The notes under the pieces were generated by a model, which was given only the letters and a program-made list of their open reading frames with translations, had not been told where the DNA came from and did no database searches. 64,000 bases of DNA from Paraburkholderia elongata (GTDB lineage: Bacteria > Pseudomonadota > Gammaproteobacteria > Burkholderiales > Burkholderiaceae). Where the stretch lies: positions 29,093 through 93,092 of the forward strand of contig NZ_WOEZ01000228.1 of NCBI RefSeq assembly GCF_013177735.1, given 5' to 3'. The position numbers and the translations under genes were made by a program. Below, piece by piece: positions 42,490-50,829 of this stretch. How positions within the stretch are numbered: the stretch's first letter is position 1; the number at the start of each line of letters is the position of its first letter.

Positions 42490-42579
42490 ACAGGCATACA
42501 GACGAGCAAGCACAAAGCAGGCAACCAGCCAAGTACCACAGCAAAAGGCAAAAAATCCCAGCTTCAAAGGAACATCAAA

Positions 42580-43272
42580 ATGCTAGAAGTTGAAAACCTG
42601 AACCAGTACTACGGCGGCAGCCATATCCTCCGGGACGTGAAACTCACGGTGCCTGACGGCAAGCTCACCGTGCTGCTGGGCCGCAACGGCGTAGGCAAAA
42701 CCACTTTGCTCAGATGCCTGATGGGCGTGGTTCAAACCAAGAGCGGTTCGATCGCCTGGCGCGGCGCACCGATCACCAAACTTCCGACCTACTCGCGCGT
42801 GGAGAAAGGCCTAGCCTACGTCCCGCAAGGCCGCGACATTTTCCCTCGGCTGACTGTCGAAGAAAACCTCTTGGTCGGCGCGGCCAGCAAAAAAGCCCCG
42901 AAGAAAATCCCGGACCGCATCTACGAACTGTTCCCAGTCCTGAAGGATATGCGCGCCCGCCGCGGCGGCGACCTCTCTGGCGGTCAGCAACAGCAGCTCG
43001 CGATTGGTCGTGCGCTGATGAGCGATCCGCAATTGCTGATCCTCGATGAACCCACTGAAGGTATCCAGCCCTCGATCATTCAGGACATTGGCCGAACGCT
43101 GCGTCAGTTGGTCGAGGAAATGGGCATGACGGTGCTGCTCGTCGAACAGTATTACGACTTCGCCAAAGAAATCGCCGATCGGTACTGGGTCATGAGCCGC
43201 GGTGAAATCGTCGCGGGCGGCGAAGGCGCCAACATGGATACGGATGGCGTACGTGCACTGATCGCCGTCTGA
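42580..43272 (+). CDS. urtE: Urea ABC transporter ATPase UrtE
   Basis: A 230-residue LivF-type ATPase starting MLEVENLNQYYGGSHILRDV, with Walker A GRNGVGKTTLLRCLMG, signature LSGGQQQQLAIGRALM and Walker B LLILDEPTEGIQPS. AAAGGAA precedes the ATG at 42580; an in-frame extension back to 42427 only translates the repeat arm. It completes the urea transporter but lies ~880 bp after urtD because of the inserted element, so its expression needs readthrough or a promoter in the element. The next gene is ureD. Confidence 0.95.
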   Translation: MLEVENLNQYYGGSHILRDVKLTVPDGKLTVLLGRNGVGKTTLLRCLMGVVQTKSGSIAWRGAPITKLPTYSRVEKGLAYVPQGRDIFPRLTVEENLLVGAASKKAPKKIPDRIYELFPVLKDMRARRGGDLSGGQQQQLAIGRALMSDPQLLILDEPTEGIQPSIIQDIGRTLRQLVEEMGMTVLLVEQYYDFAKEIADRYWVMSRGEIVAGGEGANMDTDGVRALIAV

Positions 43273-43425
43273 CGGGTACAAGCAGCACAGCGTGCTATCC
43301 TCGCCGCATCCGGTGGCAACGCGGCTAGTCGTTGCCGAACGCGCGTCGGCACGCGCCGCATCAATGCGTCTGTTGCCGCGTCCTTCAATGCGCCGCCCCG
43401 CCCGTCCATTCGCACTTCCATTCGT

Positions 43426-44307
43426 ATGTCGCTTCACGAAAACCACGCCGCACTCGCCACCGCGCAAAATACCGCACACTCGCAATGGCGCGCGCGCCTC
43501 GAACTCGGCTTCGTCAAAGACGGCGAACGGACGACGCTGAAGCATCGGTTGCATGATGGCCCGTTGCGCGTGCAACGGCCGCTCTATCCGGAAGGCCATG
43601 CAATCTGCCACGCAGTGATCGTGCATCCGCCGGGTGGGATCGCGGGCGGCGATCAACTCGATATCGACGTGGACGTCGGCGACAGCGCCCATGCCGTCAT
43701 CACCACACCCGGCGCGACGAAGTGGTACAAATCCAATGGCCGTGCGGCACGGCAGAATATTGCGGTGCGCGTCGGTCCTCAGGCGAAGCTCGACTGGCTG
43801 CCGCAGAACAATATCGTTTTCGATCACGCCAACGCGATGCTGGACTTTTCGCTGACGCTCGGCGAAGGAGCCACCGCAATTGGGTGGGATGCGACTCAGC
43901 TTGGGCGGCAGGCGGCTGGTGAGCGGTGGTCAAAGGGGCAGTTGCGAGCCGTATCGCGGATCGTTGGGGCGAATGGCGAGGCGCTGTGGCTCGAACGCGC
44001 GAGTCTTGCTGCGGAGGATCCGTTGCGGGATGCGGCGCAAGGGCTTGCCGGGTTTCCCGCTTATGGAACGCTGTGGGCTGTGGGGGCGGCCTGCGATGAT
44101 GGCCTCGCAGAAGCGCTCACTGCCCAGCTACCGTTTGATGATTCGGTGCGGGCGGCGGCTTCCTGTGTCACTGAAGGGGTTTTACTCGTGCGGGCGGTTT
44201 CGCGGTCTATGGAGACGCTGCAGCGTGCTTTGACCGAGTGCTGGCTTCAGTTGCGCCCGGTCGTGCATGGCGTCGATGCTGTGCCACTCCGAATCTGGTC
44301 GACCTGA
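43426..44307 (+). CDS. ureD: Urease accessory protein UreD
   Basis: A 293-residue UreD/UreH. Blocks include HRLHDGPLRVQRPLYPEG, HPPGGIAGGDQLDIDVDV and TTPGATKWYKSNG, all family signatures. UreD binds the UreABC apoenzyme and with UreF and UreG helps deliver nickel. The 3' third of the gene is GT-rich on the coding strand and ends before a 226-bp gap with no recognised feature. It is separated from ureA by an unrelated binding-protein gene. Confidence 0.94.
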   Translation: MSLHENHAALATAQNTAHSQWRARLELGFVKDGERTTLKHRLHDGPLRVQRPLYPEGHAICHAVIVHPPGGIAGGDQLDIDVDVGDSAHAVITTPGATKWYKSNGRAARQNIAVRVGPQAKLDWLPQNNIVFDHANAMLDFSLTLGEGATAIGWDATQLGRQAAGERWSKGQLRAVSRIVGANGEALWLERASLAAEDPLRDAAQGLAGFPAYGTLWAVGAACDDGLAEALTAQLPFDDSVRAAASCVTEGVLLVRAVSRSMETLQRALTECWLQLRPVVHGVDAVPLRIWST

Positions 44308-44533
44308 TTAGCTCGGCGTCAGCGCCTGGTGCGCTGCGGGCCTTTCACCTTCGTAAGACGTCACGGGCACCAATCCGGCGCATCCGACTGCTCCAAGTCG
44401 GTGCGCCATCGTGCCTTTCGCCCCGCCAAGCCATGCTGCACCGCCATGGCACACACCTTGCGTCAAAATTTCCCACGATGCTGCCGCGTCCTGACGGCAG
44501 CCGACCGCTTCTCGCTACCACCGCTCACATAAC

Positions 44534-45337
44534 ATGACCCGATCGACCCTTCGCCCTGCGCGTCGCGCCTGGCTCGCCGCACTGCTGCTCTCGCCTCTCC
44601 TCGCCATCAATGCGCCCGCTGCCCACGCGGATACGCTCGACAACATCGCCAAAGCCGGTGTGCTCAAAGTCGCGGTTCCCGAAGACTATCCGCCGTTCGG
44701 CTCGGTTGGCGCGGATATGAAGCCGCAAGGCTATGACATCGATACCGCCGCGATGCTCGCGAAGTCGATGAACGTGAAGCTCGAACTCGTGCCGGTCAAT
44801 AGCGCGAACCGCATTCCGTATCTGCAAACGGGTAAGGTCGATCTGGTGATCTCGTCGCTCGGCAAAACGCCTGAGCGCGACAAGGTCATCGATTTCTCGA
44901 CGGCCTATGCGCCGTATTATCAAGGCGTGTTCGGTCCCGCCGACATCAAGGTCACCGGCCCCGCCGATCTCACTGGCAAGACGGTCGGCGCTACGCGCGG
45001 CGCGCTCGAAGAAATCGGCCTCACGCAAATGGCGCCGAACGCGACTATCAAACGCTTCGAAGATAACAACGCGACCATCGCCGCGTTCCTCTCGGGTCAG
45101 GTGCAGTTGATCGCTGCCGGCAACATCGTCGCCGCCGCAATCAATGCGAAGAATCCGCCGCGTCGTCCGGAACCTAAGTTCGTTATAAAGGATTCGCCAT
45201 GTTTCGTCGGCATGAACAAGAATGAAAGCCGGCTGCTGGTGAAGGTCAACGCCGCCATCGCCCAAGCGAAGGCGGACGGCACGCTCAACACGATGTCGAA
45301 GAAGTGGTTCGGCGCGCCCTTGCCGACCAATCTGTAA
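44534..45337 (+). CDS. Amino-acid-type ABC substrate-binding protein within the urease cluster
   Basis: A 267-residue type II (bacterial extracellular solute-binding family 3) protein. Signal peptide ends PAAHA; the mature part starts DTLDNIAKAGVLKVAVPEDYPPFGSVGADM. It contains GKVDLVISSLGKTPERDKVIDFSTAY and LTGKTVGATRGALEE. No cognate permease or ATPase lies nearby, so it may feed a distant transporter. Position between ureD and ureA suggests a nitrogenous ligand, perhaps an amino acid or amide, but this is inference. Confidence 0.85.
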   Translation: MTRSTLRPARRAWLAALLLSPLLAINAPAAHADTLDNIAKAGVLKVAVPEDYPPFGSVGADMKPQGYDIDTAAMLAKSMNVKLELVPVNSANRIPYLQTGKVDLVISSLGKTPERDKVIDFSTAYAPYYQGVFGPADIKVTGPADLTGKTVGATRGALEEIGLTQMAPNATIKRFEDNNATIAAFLSGQVQLIAAGNIVAAAINAKNPPRRPEPKFVIKDSPCFVGMNKNESRLLVKVNAAIAQAKADGTLNTMSKKWFGAPLPTNL

Positions 45338-45508
45338 GCGGGTCGTTAATTCAGCTCGATATCTTTGTAAGCTGATCTGGCAGTAAGCTTGTCGCGGTTC
45401 GTTTCGCGTCGCATTTCGAGCGGCCGCAATGGCGCACAATAAAGCGCGACCCCGATCGCATCCGACGCCTGTCCTGGCTGGGACGGGCGTAACCCAACCT
45501 GACATCCG

Positions 45509-45811
45509 ATGAAGCTGACACCTCGCGAGAAGGACAAGCTGCTGATCTTCACCGCCGCGCTGCTCGCCGAACGGCGCCGCGCTCGCGGCCTCAAACTGAA
45601 TTACCCGGAAGCGATCGCCTTAATCAGCGCCGCGCTGATGGAAGCGGCTCGTGACGGCAAGACCGTCGCCGAGGTCATGCACTACGGCACCACGCTGCTG
45701 ACGCGCGCCGATGTGATGGAAGGCGTGCCGGAAATGATCCCCGACATCCAGGTCGAAGCCACGTTCCCCGACGGCACCAAGCTTGTCACCGTTCATCACC
45801 CGATCCCGTAA
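45509..45811 (+). CDS. ureA: Urease gamma subunit
   Basis: A 100-residue protein, MKLTPREKDKLLIFTAALLAERRRARGLKLNYPEAIALIS, followed by MEGVPEMIPDIQVEATFPDGTKLVTVHHPI. It is full length for bacterial UreA. Together with UreB and UreC it forms the (ABC)3 urease. The 171-bp gap upstream may hold a promoter; no boxes were assigned. Confidence 0.97.
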   Translation: MKLTPREKDKLLIFTAALLAERRRARGLKLNYPEAIALISAALMEAARDGKTVAEVMHYGTTLLTRADVMEGVPEMIPDIQVEATFPDGTKLVTVHHPIP

Positions 45812-45828
45812 TCACGCAAGGCAGCCCC

Positions 45829-46134
45829 ATGATTCCCGGCGAACTCCTCATCGACGACGGCGAACACGAACTCAACGCGGGCCGCGCCACCATCGCGGTG
45901 GTCGTGTCGAATACCGGCGACCGTCCGGTGCAAATCGGCTCGCACTATCACTTCTATGAAGTGAACGAGGCGCTCTCCTTCGATCGTGAAGCGGCGCGCG
46001 GCTTCCGGCTCAACATCGCAGCAGGCACCGCCGTGCGCTTCGAGCCCGGCCAGGAACGCACCGTCGAGCTGGTCGAACTGGCGGGCGACCGTGTCGTCTA
46101 CGGCTTCAACGGCAAGGTGATGGGCAAGCTCTGA
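45829..46134 (+). CDS. ureB: Urease beta subunit
   Basis: A 101-residue protein, MIPGELLIDDGEHELNAGR, with VSNTGDRPVQIGSHYHFYEVN and RLNIAAGTAVRFEPGQ typical of UreB. It is 17 bp after ureA and is the structural partner of UreC, helping close the active-site flap region. Confidence 0.97.
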   Translation: MIPGELLIDDGEHELNAGRATIAVVVSNTGDRPVQIGSHYHFYEVNEALSFDREAARGFRLNIAAGTAVRFEPGQERTVELVELAGDRVVYGFNGKVMGKL

Positions 46135-46189
46135 TGCGCCACCCGCGCACGCTTGCTCTGACCACCCTGCTCATTTCCGGACCCACACT

Positions 46190-47896
46190 ATGACTTTACG
46201 CATTGGCCGCCGCGCATACGCGGAAATGTTCGGCCCCACGACCGGCGACCGCGTGCGCCTCGCCGACACCGAGCTGCTGATCGAAGTCGAACGCGACTTC
46301 ACGACCTACGGCGAAGAAGTGAAATTCGGCGGCGGCAAAGTGATTCGCGACGGCATGGGCCAGTCGCAACGCGTGCATGCCGACGTGGTCGATACCGTCG
46401 TGACGAACGCGTTGATTCTCGATCACTGGGGCATCGTCAAGGCCGACATCGGCATCAAGAATGGCCGCATCGCGGCAATCGGCAAAGCGGGCAATCCCGA
46501 CATCCAGCCGAACGTGACGATCGCGATCGGCGCGTCCACTGAAGTGATCGCCGGCGAAGGCCTGATCGTGACGGCGGGTGGCATCGATACGCACATTCAC
46601 TTCATCAGCCCGCAGCAGATTGAAGAAGCACTCGCGAGCGGCGTGACGACAATGCTCGGCGGCGGCACGGGTCCGGCAACGGGCACGAACGCGACGACTT
46701 GCACACCGGGTCCGTGGCATCTCGAACGTATGCTGCAAGCGGCCGATGGTTATCCGATGAATCTCGGCTTTCTCGGCAAGGGCAATGTGAGCCAGCCGCA
46801 ACCGGCGCTTGAACAGATCGCCGCGGGTGCGATCGGTTTGAAGCTGCACGAAGACTGGGGCACGACGCCTGCCGCGATCGACAACTGTCTTTCCGTCGCC
46901 GACGACACCGACACGCAGGTCGCGATCCACACAGATACGCTGAACGAGGCGGGTTTTGTGGAAGCGACCGTGGCCGCGTTCAAGGGCCGCACGATCCATA
47001 CGTATCACACGGAAGGCGCGGGCGGCGGCCACGCTCCGGACATCATCAAGGTGTGCGGCGAAGCGAATGTGCTGCCCTCCTCCACCAATCCGACGCGCCC
47101 GTACACCATCAACACGCTCGAAGAGCATCTCGACATGCTGATGGTGTGCCACCATCTTGACCCGTCGATTGCGGAAGATATCGCGTTTGCCGAGTCGCGC
47201 ATTCGTCGCGAAACCATCGCTGCCGAAGACATCTTGCACGACCTCGGCGCGTTGTCGATGCTGTCGTCCGATTCGCAGGCAATGGGCCGCGTGGGTGAAG
47301 TCATCATCCGCACGTGGCAGACCGCGCACAAGATGAAAGTGCAACGCGGCGCGCTGCCTGAAGACAACGCGCGGCACGACAATTTCCGCGCGAAGCGTTA
47401 TGTCGCCAAGTACACGATCAACCCGGCCATCACACACGGTATCTCGCATGAAGTCGGCTCGATCGAGCCGGGCAAGTGGGCCGATCTGGTGTTCTGGGAG
47501 CCGGCATTTTTCGGCATCAAGCCCTCGCTGATTCTGAAGGGTGGCATGATCGCGATGGCACAGATGGGCGATCCGAACGCGTCGATTCCGACGCCGCAAC
47601 CGGTCCACTATCGCGAGATGTTCGCGACGCGTGGCGGTGCGCTGGGACGCACTTCCCTGACCTTCGTTTCGCAGATGGCAGCCGATGCGGGCGTCGGTGA
47701 GCGCTACGGCCTGAACAAGCGTATCGTTGCCGTAAAGAACTGCCGGAAAATCACGAAGGCCGACATGATTCACAACGCGTGGCGCCCGGCGATCAGCGTC
47801 GATCCGGAGACGTATCAGGTCATCGCCGACGGTCAGTTGCTGACTTGCGAACCAGCAACCGTGCTGCCGATGGCGCAACGCTACTTTCTGTTCTAA
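46190..47896 (+). CDS. ureC: Urease alpha (catalytic) subunit
   Basis: A 568-residue amidohydrolase. Nickel ligands are visible in DTHIHFISP, in GLKLHEDWGTTP (the Lys is carbamylated in the mature enzyme and bridges the two Ni ions) and in HTYHTEGAGGGHAPD. The flap region MVCHHLDPS contains the catalytic His. It hydrolyses urea to ammonia and carbamate in the cytosol. Length and motifs are intact, so an active enzyme is expected. Confidence 0.98.
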   Translation: MTLRIGRRAYAEMFGPTTGDRVRLADTELLIEVERDFTTYGEEVKFGGGKVIRDGMGQSQRVHADVVDTVVTNALILDHWGIVKADIGIKNGRIAAIGKAGNPDIQPNVTIAIGASTEVIAGEGLIVTAGGIDTHIHFISPQQIEEALASGVTTMLGGGTGPATGTNATTCTPGPWHLERMLQAADGYPMNLGFLGKGNVSQPQPALEQIAAGAIGLKLHEDWGTTPAAIDNCLSVADDTDTQVAIHTDTLNEAGFVEATVAAFKGRTIHTYHTEGAGGGHAPDIIKVCGEANVLPSSTNPTRPYTINTLEEHLDMLMVCHHLDPSIAEDIAFAESRIRRETIAAEDILHDLGALSMLSSDSQAMGRVGEVIIRTWQTAHKMKVQRGALPEDNARHDNFRAKRYVAKYTINPAITHGISHEVGSIEPGKWADLVFWEPAFFGIKPSLILKGGMIAMAQMGDPNASIPTPQPVHYREMFATRGGALGRTSLTFVSQMAADAGVGERYGLNKRIVAVKNCRKITKADMIHNAWRPAISVDPETYQVIADGQLLTCEPATVLPMAQRYFLF

Positions 47897-47899
47897 GCC

Positions 47900-48616
47900 A
47901 TGCGTACTATCGACAAACTGATTGCGCCGCATCTGAAGCTGGCACCTGTGCTGGTGAAGCGCGCGCCGACCTTGACGCTCGCTTTCGATGACCGCCGCAA
48001 GAGCCGTCTCGCGGCAACACTCGATAACGGCGAGGAAGTCGCGCTGCTGCTGCCGCGCGGCACAGTGCTGCGCGACGGCGATGTTCTGGTCGCTGATGAT
48101 GGCGGTCTGGTGCGCGTGGTCGCCGCGCCCGAAGCGGTGCTGGTTGTCCACGCGAAAGATGCGTTGACGTTGACGCGCGCCGCGTATCACCTCGGCAATC
48201 GTCACACGCCGGTCGAAGTCGGTGCGGATTATCTGAAGCTTGAATACGATCCAGTACTGGCCGATATGCTGAAGCGCATCGGCGCAAGCGTGGATCAGGT
48301 GTCGATGCCGTTCCAGCCGGAATCCGGCGCGTACGGCGGCGGTCACAAGCATGGTCACGATGAGACCTTTGCTGAAGACTATGCGTTAGCTCAGCAGGTT
48401 TTCGGCGAACATCATGGGCACGAGCATTCGCACGATCATGAACATGCACACGGTCACTCGCATGATCATGATCATGAGCATGGGCATGACCACGCGCAGG
48501 GTCACTCGCATGACCACGGCCACGGCCACGACCATTCGCACGATCACAAAGACAACGATCACGTACACGACGAATCGTGCGGCCACGGGCATCATCACCA
48601 CCATGCGCATCGCTGA
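47900..48616 (+). CDS. ureE: Urease nickel metallochaperone with long His-rich tail
   Basis: A 238-residue UreE with an N-terminal peptide-binding domain and the metal-binding domain (GNRHTPVEVGADYLKLEYDPVLADML, whose first His is the conserved nickel ligand). The C-terminal ~75 residues are dominated by His with Asp, Glu and Gly (HGHEHSHDHEHAHGHSHDHD), a nickel-storage type tail found in some UreE proteins. It starts 3 bp after ureC, and its tail codons overlap the ureF start by 14 bp. Confidence 0.95.
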   Translation: MRTIDKLIAPHLKLAPVLVKRAPTLTLAFDDRRKSRLAATLDNGEEVALLLPRGTVLRDGDVLVADDGGLVRVVAAPEAVLVVHAKDALTLTRAAYHLGNRHTPVEVGADYLKLEYDPVLADMLKRIGASVDQVSMPFQPESGAYGGGHKHGHDETFAEDYALAQQVFGEHHGHEHSHDHEHAHGHSHDHDHEHGHDHAQGHSHDHGHGHDHSHDHKDNDHVHDESCGHGHHHHHAHR

Positions 48617-49283
48617 ACTCACGGCGCTGCTGCATCTTGCGTCACCGGCACTGCCGATCGGCGCGTTCAGCTATTCGCAGGGTCTCGAAGCCGCGATCGA
48701 AGCGCAACTCATCACCGACGCCGATTCTGCCCGCGATTGGATCGCGAGCGGTTTATCCGATGTGCTCGCACGTGGCGAGCTGCCGTTTCTCGCGCATCAG
48801 ATGGAGCGCTGGCGTGTGCACGACGCAGACGGCTTAAAGGAAGCGAACAGCGAATTCCTGGCAGGCCGGGAGTCCGCTGAATTAAGACGCGAGACGGAGC
48901 AGATGGGGTGGTCGCTGCGACAACTGTGCGTCTCGCTGGAATGGGGCGACGCCGAACGGCGCACGACGCTGGCTTCGCTCAAGCCCTTGGCCCAACCCAC
49001 GGCTTTCGCCTTCGCCGCGTACGCCCACGATGCAGCGCCTGACGCTGCGCTCGCCGCCTACGCATTCAGCTGGGTGGAAAACCAGGCGGCCGCCGCATTG
49101 AAGGCCGTGCCGCTCGGCCAACTCGCCGGCCAGCGCATCATCGTCGCGTTACGCGAGCCGATCAATGCCGCCGTCACGCGAGCCTTGGCCACCTCACCCG
49201 ACAACATCAACACCTTCGCGCCGCAATTGGGCATTCTGTCGGCGCGTCACGAGTCGCAGTATTCGCGGCTCTTTCGCTCATAA
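48603..49283 (+). CDS. ureF: Urease accessory protein UreF
   Basis: A 226-residue helical protein starting MRIAELTALLHLASPALPIGAFSYSQGLEAAIE, a strong UreF signature, with FSWVENQAAAALKAVPLGQLAGQRI near the C-terminus. UreF acts with UreD as a checkpoint for GTPase UreG during nickel insertion. The ATG lies inside the His-tail codons of ureE, so translation is coupled; a much longer frame upstream (to 48414) only translates the His repeats in another frame. Confidence 0.95.
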   Translation: MRIAELTALLHLASPALPIGAFSYSQGLEAAIEAQLITDADSARDWIASGLSDVLARGELPFLAHQMERWRVHDADGLKEANSEFLAGRESAELRRETEQMGWSLRQLCVSLEWGDAERRTTLASLKPLAQPTAFAFAAYAHDAAPDAALAAYAFSWVENQAAAALKAVPLGQLAGQRIIVALREPINAAVTRALATSPDNINTFAPQLGILSARHESQYSRLFRS

Positions 49284-49294
49284 AACCGTCCATC

Positions 49295-49948
49295 ATGAAC
49301 GCACCTCATCACCCCGCTCACCCGCCTGTCCGCACGAAGAAACTGCCTCCGCTGCGCGTGGGCGTCGGAGGCCCGGTCGGCTCGGGCAAGACCACGTTGC
49401 TCGAAATGCTCTGCAAGGCGATGCGCGAACAGTACGACCTCGTCGCAATCACCAACGACATCTATACGAAGGAAGATCAGCGTCTGTTGACGGTGGCAGG
49501 CGCATTGCCCGCTGAACGGATCATGGGCGTCGAAACGGGCGGCTGCCCGCACACGGCGATTCGTGAAGACGCGTCGATCAATCTCGAAGCCGTCGACCGC
49601 ATGCTGACGCGCTTTCCGGATGCGGACATCGTGTTCATTGAATCAGGCGGCGATAATCTCGCGGCAACATTCAGCCCGGAACTGTCGGACCTGACGATCT
49701 ACGTGATCGACGTAGCTGGCGGAGAAAAGATTCCGCGCAAAGGCGGCCCGGGCATTACGAAGTCGGATCTGCTGGTAATCAACAAGACCGATCTCGCACC
49801 GATGGTCGGCGCAAATCTGGAGGTAATGGCTTCCGACGCGAAGAAGATGCGTGGCGAGCGCCCCTTCGTGATGTGCAATCTGAAGGCGCTCGACGGACTG
49901 GATGTGGTGGTGAAATTTATCGAGAAGAAGGGGTTGTTGAAGGTCTAA
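49295..49948 (+). CDS. ureG: Urease accessory GTPase UreG
   Basis: A 217-residue SIMIBI GTPase with P-loop GVGGPVGSGKTTLLE, the metal motif ETGGCPHTAIREDASIN (Cys-Pro-His nickel site), ESGGDNLAATFSPEL and NKTDLAP. It supplies GTP energy for nickel delivery to urease. It is the last gene of the cluster, 12 bp after ureF, and convergent with the Fic gene. Confidence 0.97.
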   Translation: MNAPHHPAHPPVRTKKLPPLRVGVGGPVGSGKTTLLEMLCKAMREQYDLVAITNDIYTKEDQRLLTVAGALPAERIMGVETGGCPHTAIREDASINLEAVDRMLTRFPDADIVFIESGGDNLAATFSPELSDLTIYVIDVAGGEKIPRKGGPGITKSDLLVINKTDLAPMVGANLEVMASDAKKMRGERPFVMCNLKALDGLDVVVKFIEKKGLLKV

Positions 49949-49952
49949 GGCC

Positions 49953-50702
49953 TTACTCGCCCGGATGGCATTCAAGCAGGAATGCCATCATTTCGGATCC
50001 GTCTTTCGATAGATAGAAGCGCACCATCTTCTCGTTGAAGTCGCCCGCGCGCTGCGCTGGCACGCTGATCGCATCGATACCGTTCGACATCAGCACGCCA
50101 TTCATCATGAAGCGTGACGTGCGCTTATTGCCATCGAAGAAGAACTGCTGCAACGCGCCGAACAGGAAGAAAGCGCAACCTCTCTCGAAGGCGTTGGAAA
50201 CCTGATCGGTCAGTGCGCGTGTGCCCGCGGCAAAAACCCGGTTGAGCTCAGGAGCACCGGACAAGGTCGGCAGCGGGGTATGTCGCCCCGCCTCCCCCAA
50301 CGCTACGTCAGGCGTGTATCGCGTTTCCTCTCCTTCTCCGCGGAACACGCCCCACTCGAGCGCCTCATTACGCGCAACAAGGCGATGCAAGTCGCAAAAC
50401 GTCGTTTTATCGAGCGCAAACCGACCGTTCTGCACGATCGCAAGCAGATGTTTCGAACTCTCCGCCAGGTTCAGGACCTGCTCCTGATCAGAAATCTTCC
50501 GTCCACCAACCGTTACGCCGTCGAGCAGCGTCTTTACCTCAGGAAACGTGAACGGATTACCCTCAAGCACGCTCGCGTCCCAAACAAATTCGGGCAGCAT
50601 CCGATGAAAACGGAAGCACACTCGCTTGATGGAATGGGTCGGCAAGTCCTGCGGAATCGCAGCGCGATCCCATTGAAAACCGAGGTCAGTAAAGAGCGTC
50701 AT
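49953..50702 (-). CDS. Fic-domain protein with a degenerate active site
   Basis: About 249 residues from the ATG at 50702 (an in-frame non-ATG start at 50789 would add 29). The Fic core motif HxFx(D/E)GN(G/K)R appears as QQFFFDGNKRTSR, so the catalytic His is Gln (codon at 50145-50147). The N-terminal inhibitory-type motif (S/T)xxxE(G/N) reads ASVLEGN, with Ala at the first position. Normal Fic enzymes AMPylate proteins; loss of the His should abolish or change this. Phosphate-loop residues DGNKR are kept. Only 4 bp separate it from ureG and it is convergent, so unrelated to urease. No antitoxin gene is visible next to it. Confidence 0.8.
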   Translation of the reverse strand: MTLFTDLGFQWDRAAIPQDLPTHSIKRVCFRFHRMLPEFVWDASVLEGNPFTFPEVKTLLDGVTVGGRKISDQEQVLNLAESSKHLLAIVQNGRFALDKTTFCDLHRLVARNEALEWGVFRGEGEETRYTPDVALGEAGRHTPLPTLSGAPELNRVFAAGTRALTDQVSNAFERGCAFFLFGALQQFFFDGNKRTSRFMMNGVLMSNGIDAISVPAQRAGDFNEKMVRFYLSKDGSEMMAFLLECHPGE

Positions 50703-50829
50703 GGCAGCAGCGGAAAAAGCGGTTCGAATCAGAAGGCGGTCAATGCGCACGCCCGATGTTCGCAGAATATATGATTTATTGACGCACAAGCCGATAAGAC
50801 AAGCGTCGCATTTCGCGCCGCTCGAATGA

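Noticed and set aside
42427..42579. In-frame N-terminal extension of UrtE
   Set aside because: It translates the right repeat arm. The ABC domain begins at 42580, where a ribosome-binding site is found.
45370..45390. Second sigma-54 promoter before ureA (TGGCAGTAAGCTTGTC)
   Set aside because: The -24 GG is present but the -12 position has GT instead of GC, so it does not meet the consensus.
46196..48358. 720-codon open frame on the minus strand
   Set aside because: Antisense to ureC and ureE. Arg/His/Asp-rich translation without motifs; the urease genes explain the region fully.
48414..48560. Possible CRISPR-like short repeats
   Set aside because: The repetitive CATGATCATGAG-type units are codons of the UreE His tail. 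There are no uniform repeats with unique spacers anywhere in the window.
48414..48602. Upstream extension of ureF
   Set aside because: It reads the His-tail codons of ureE in another frame, giving a Met/Thr/Arg-rich peptide. UreF homology starts at 48603.
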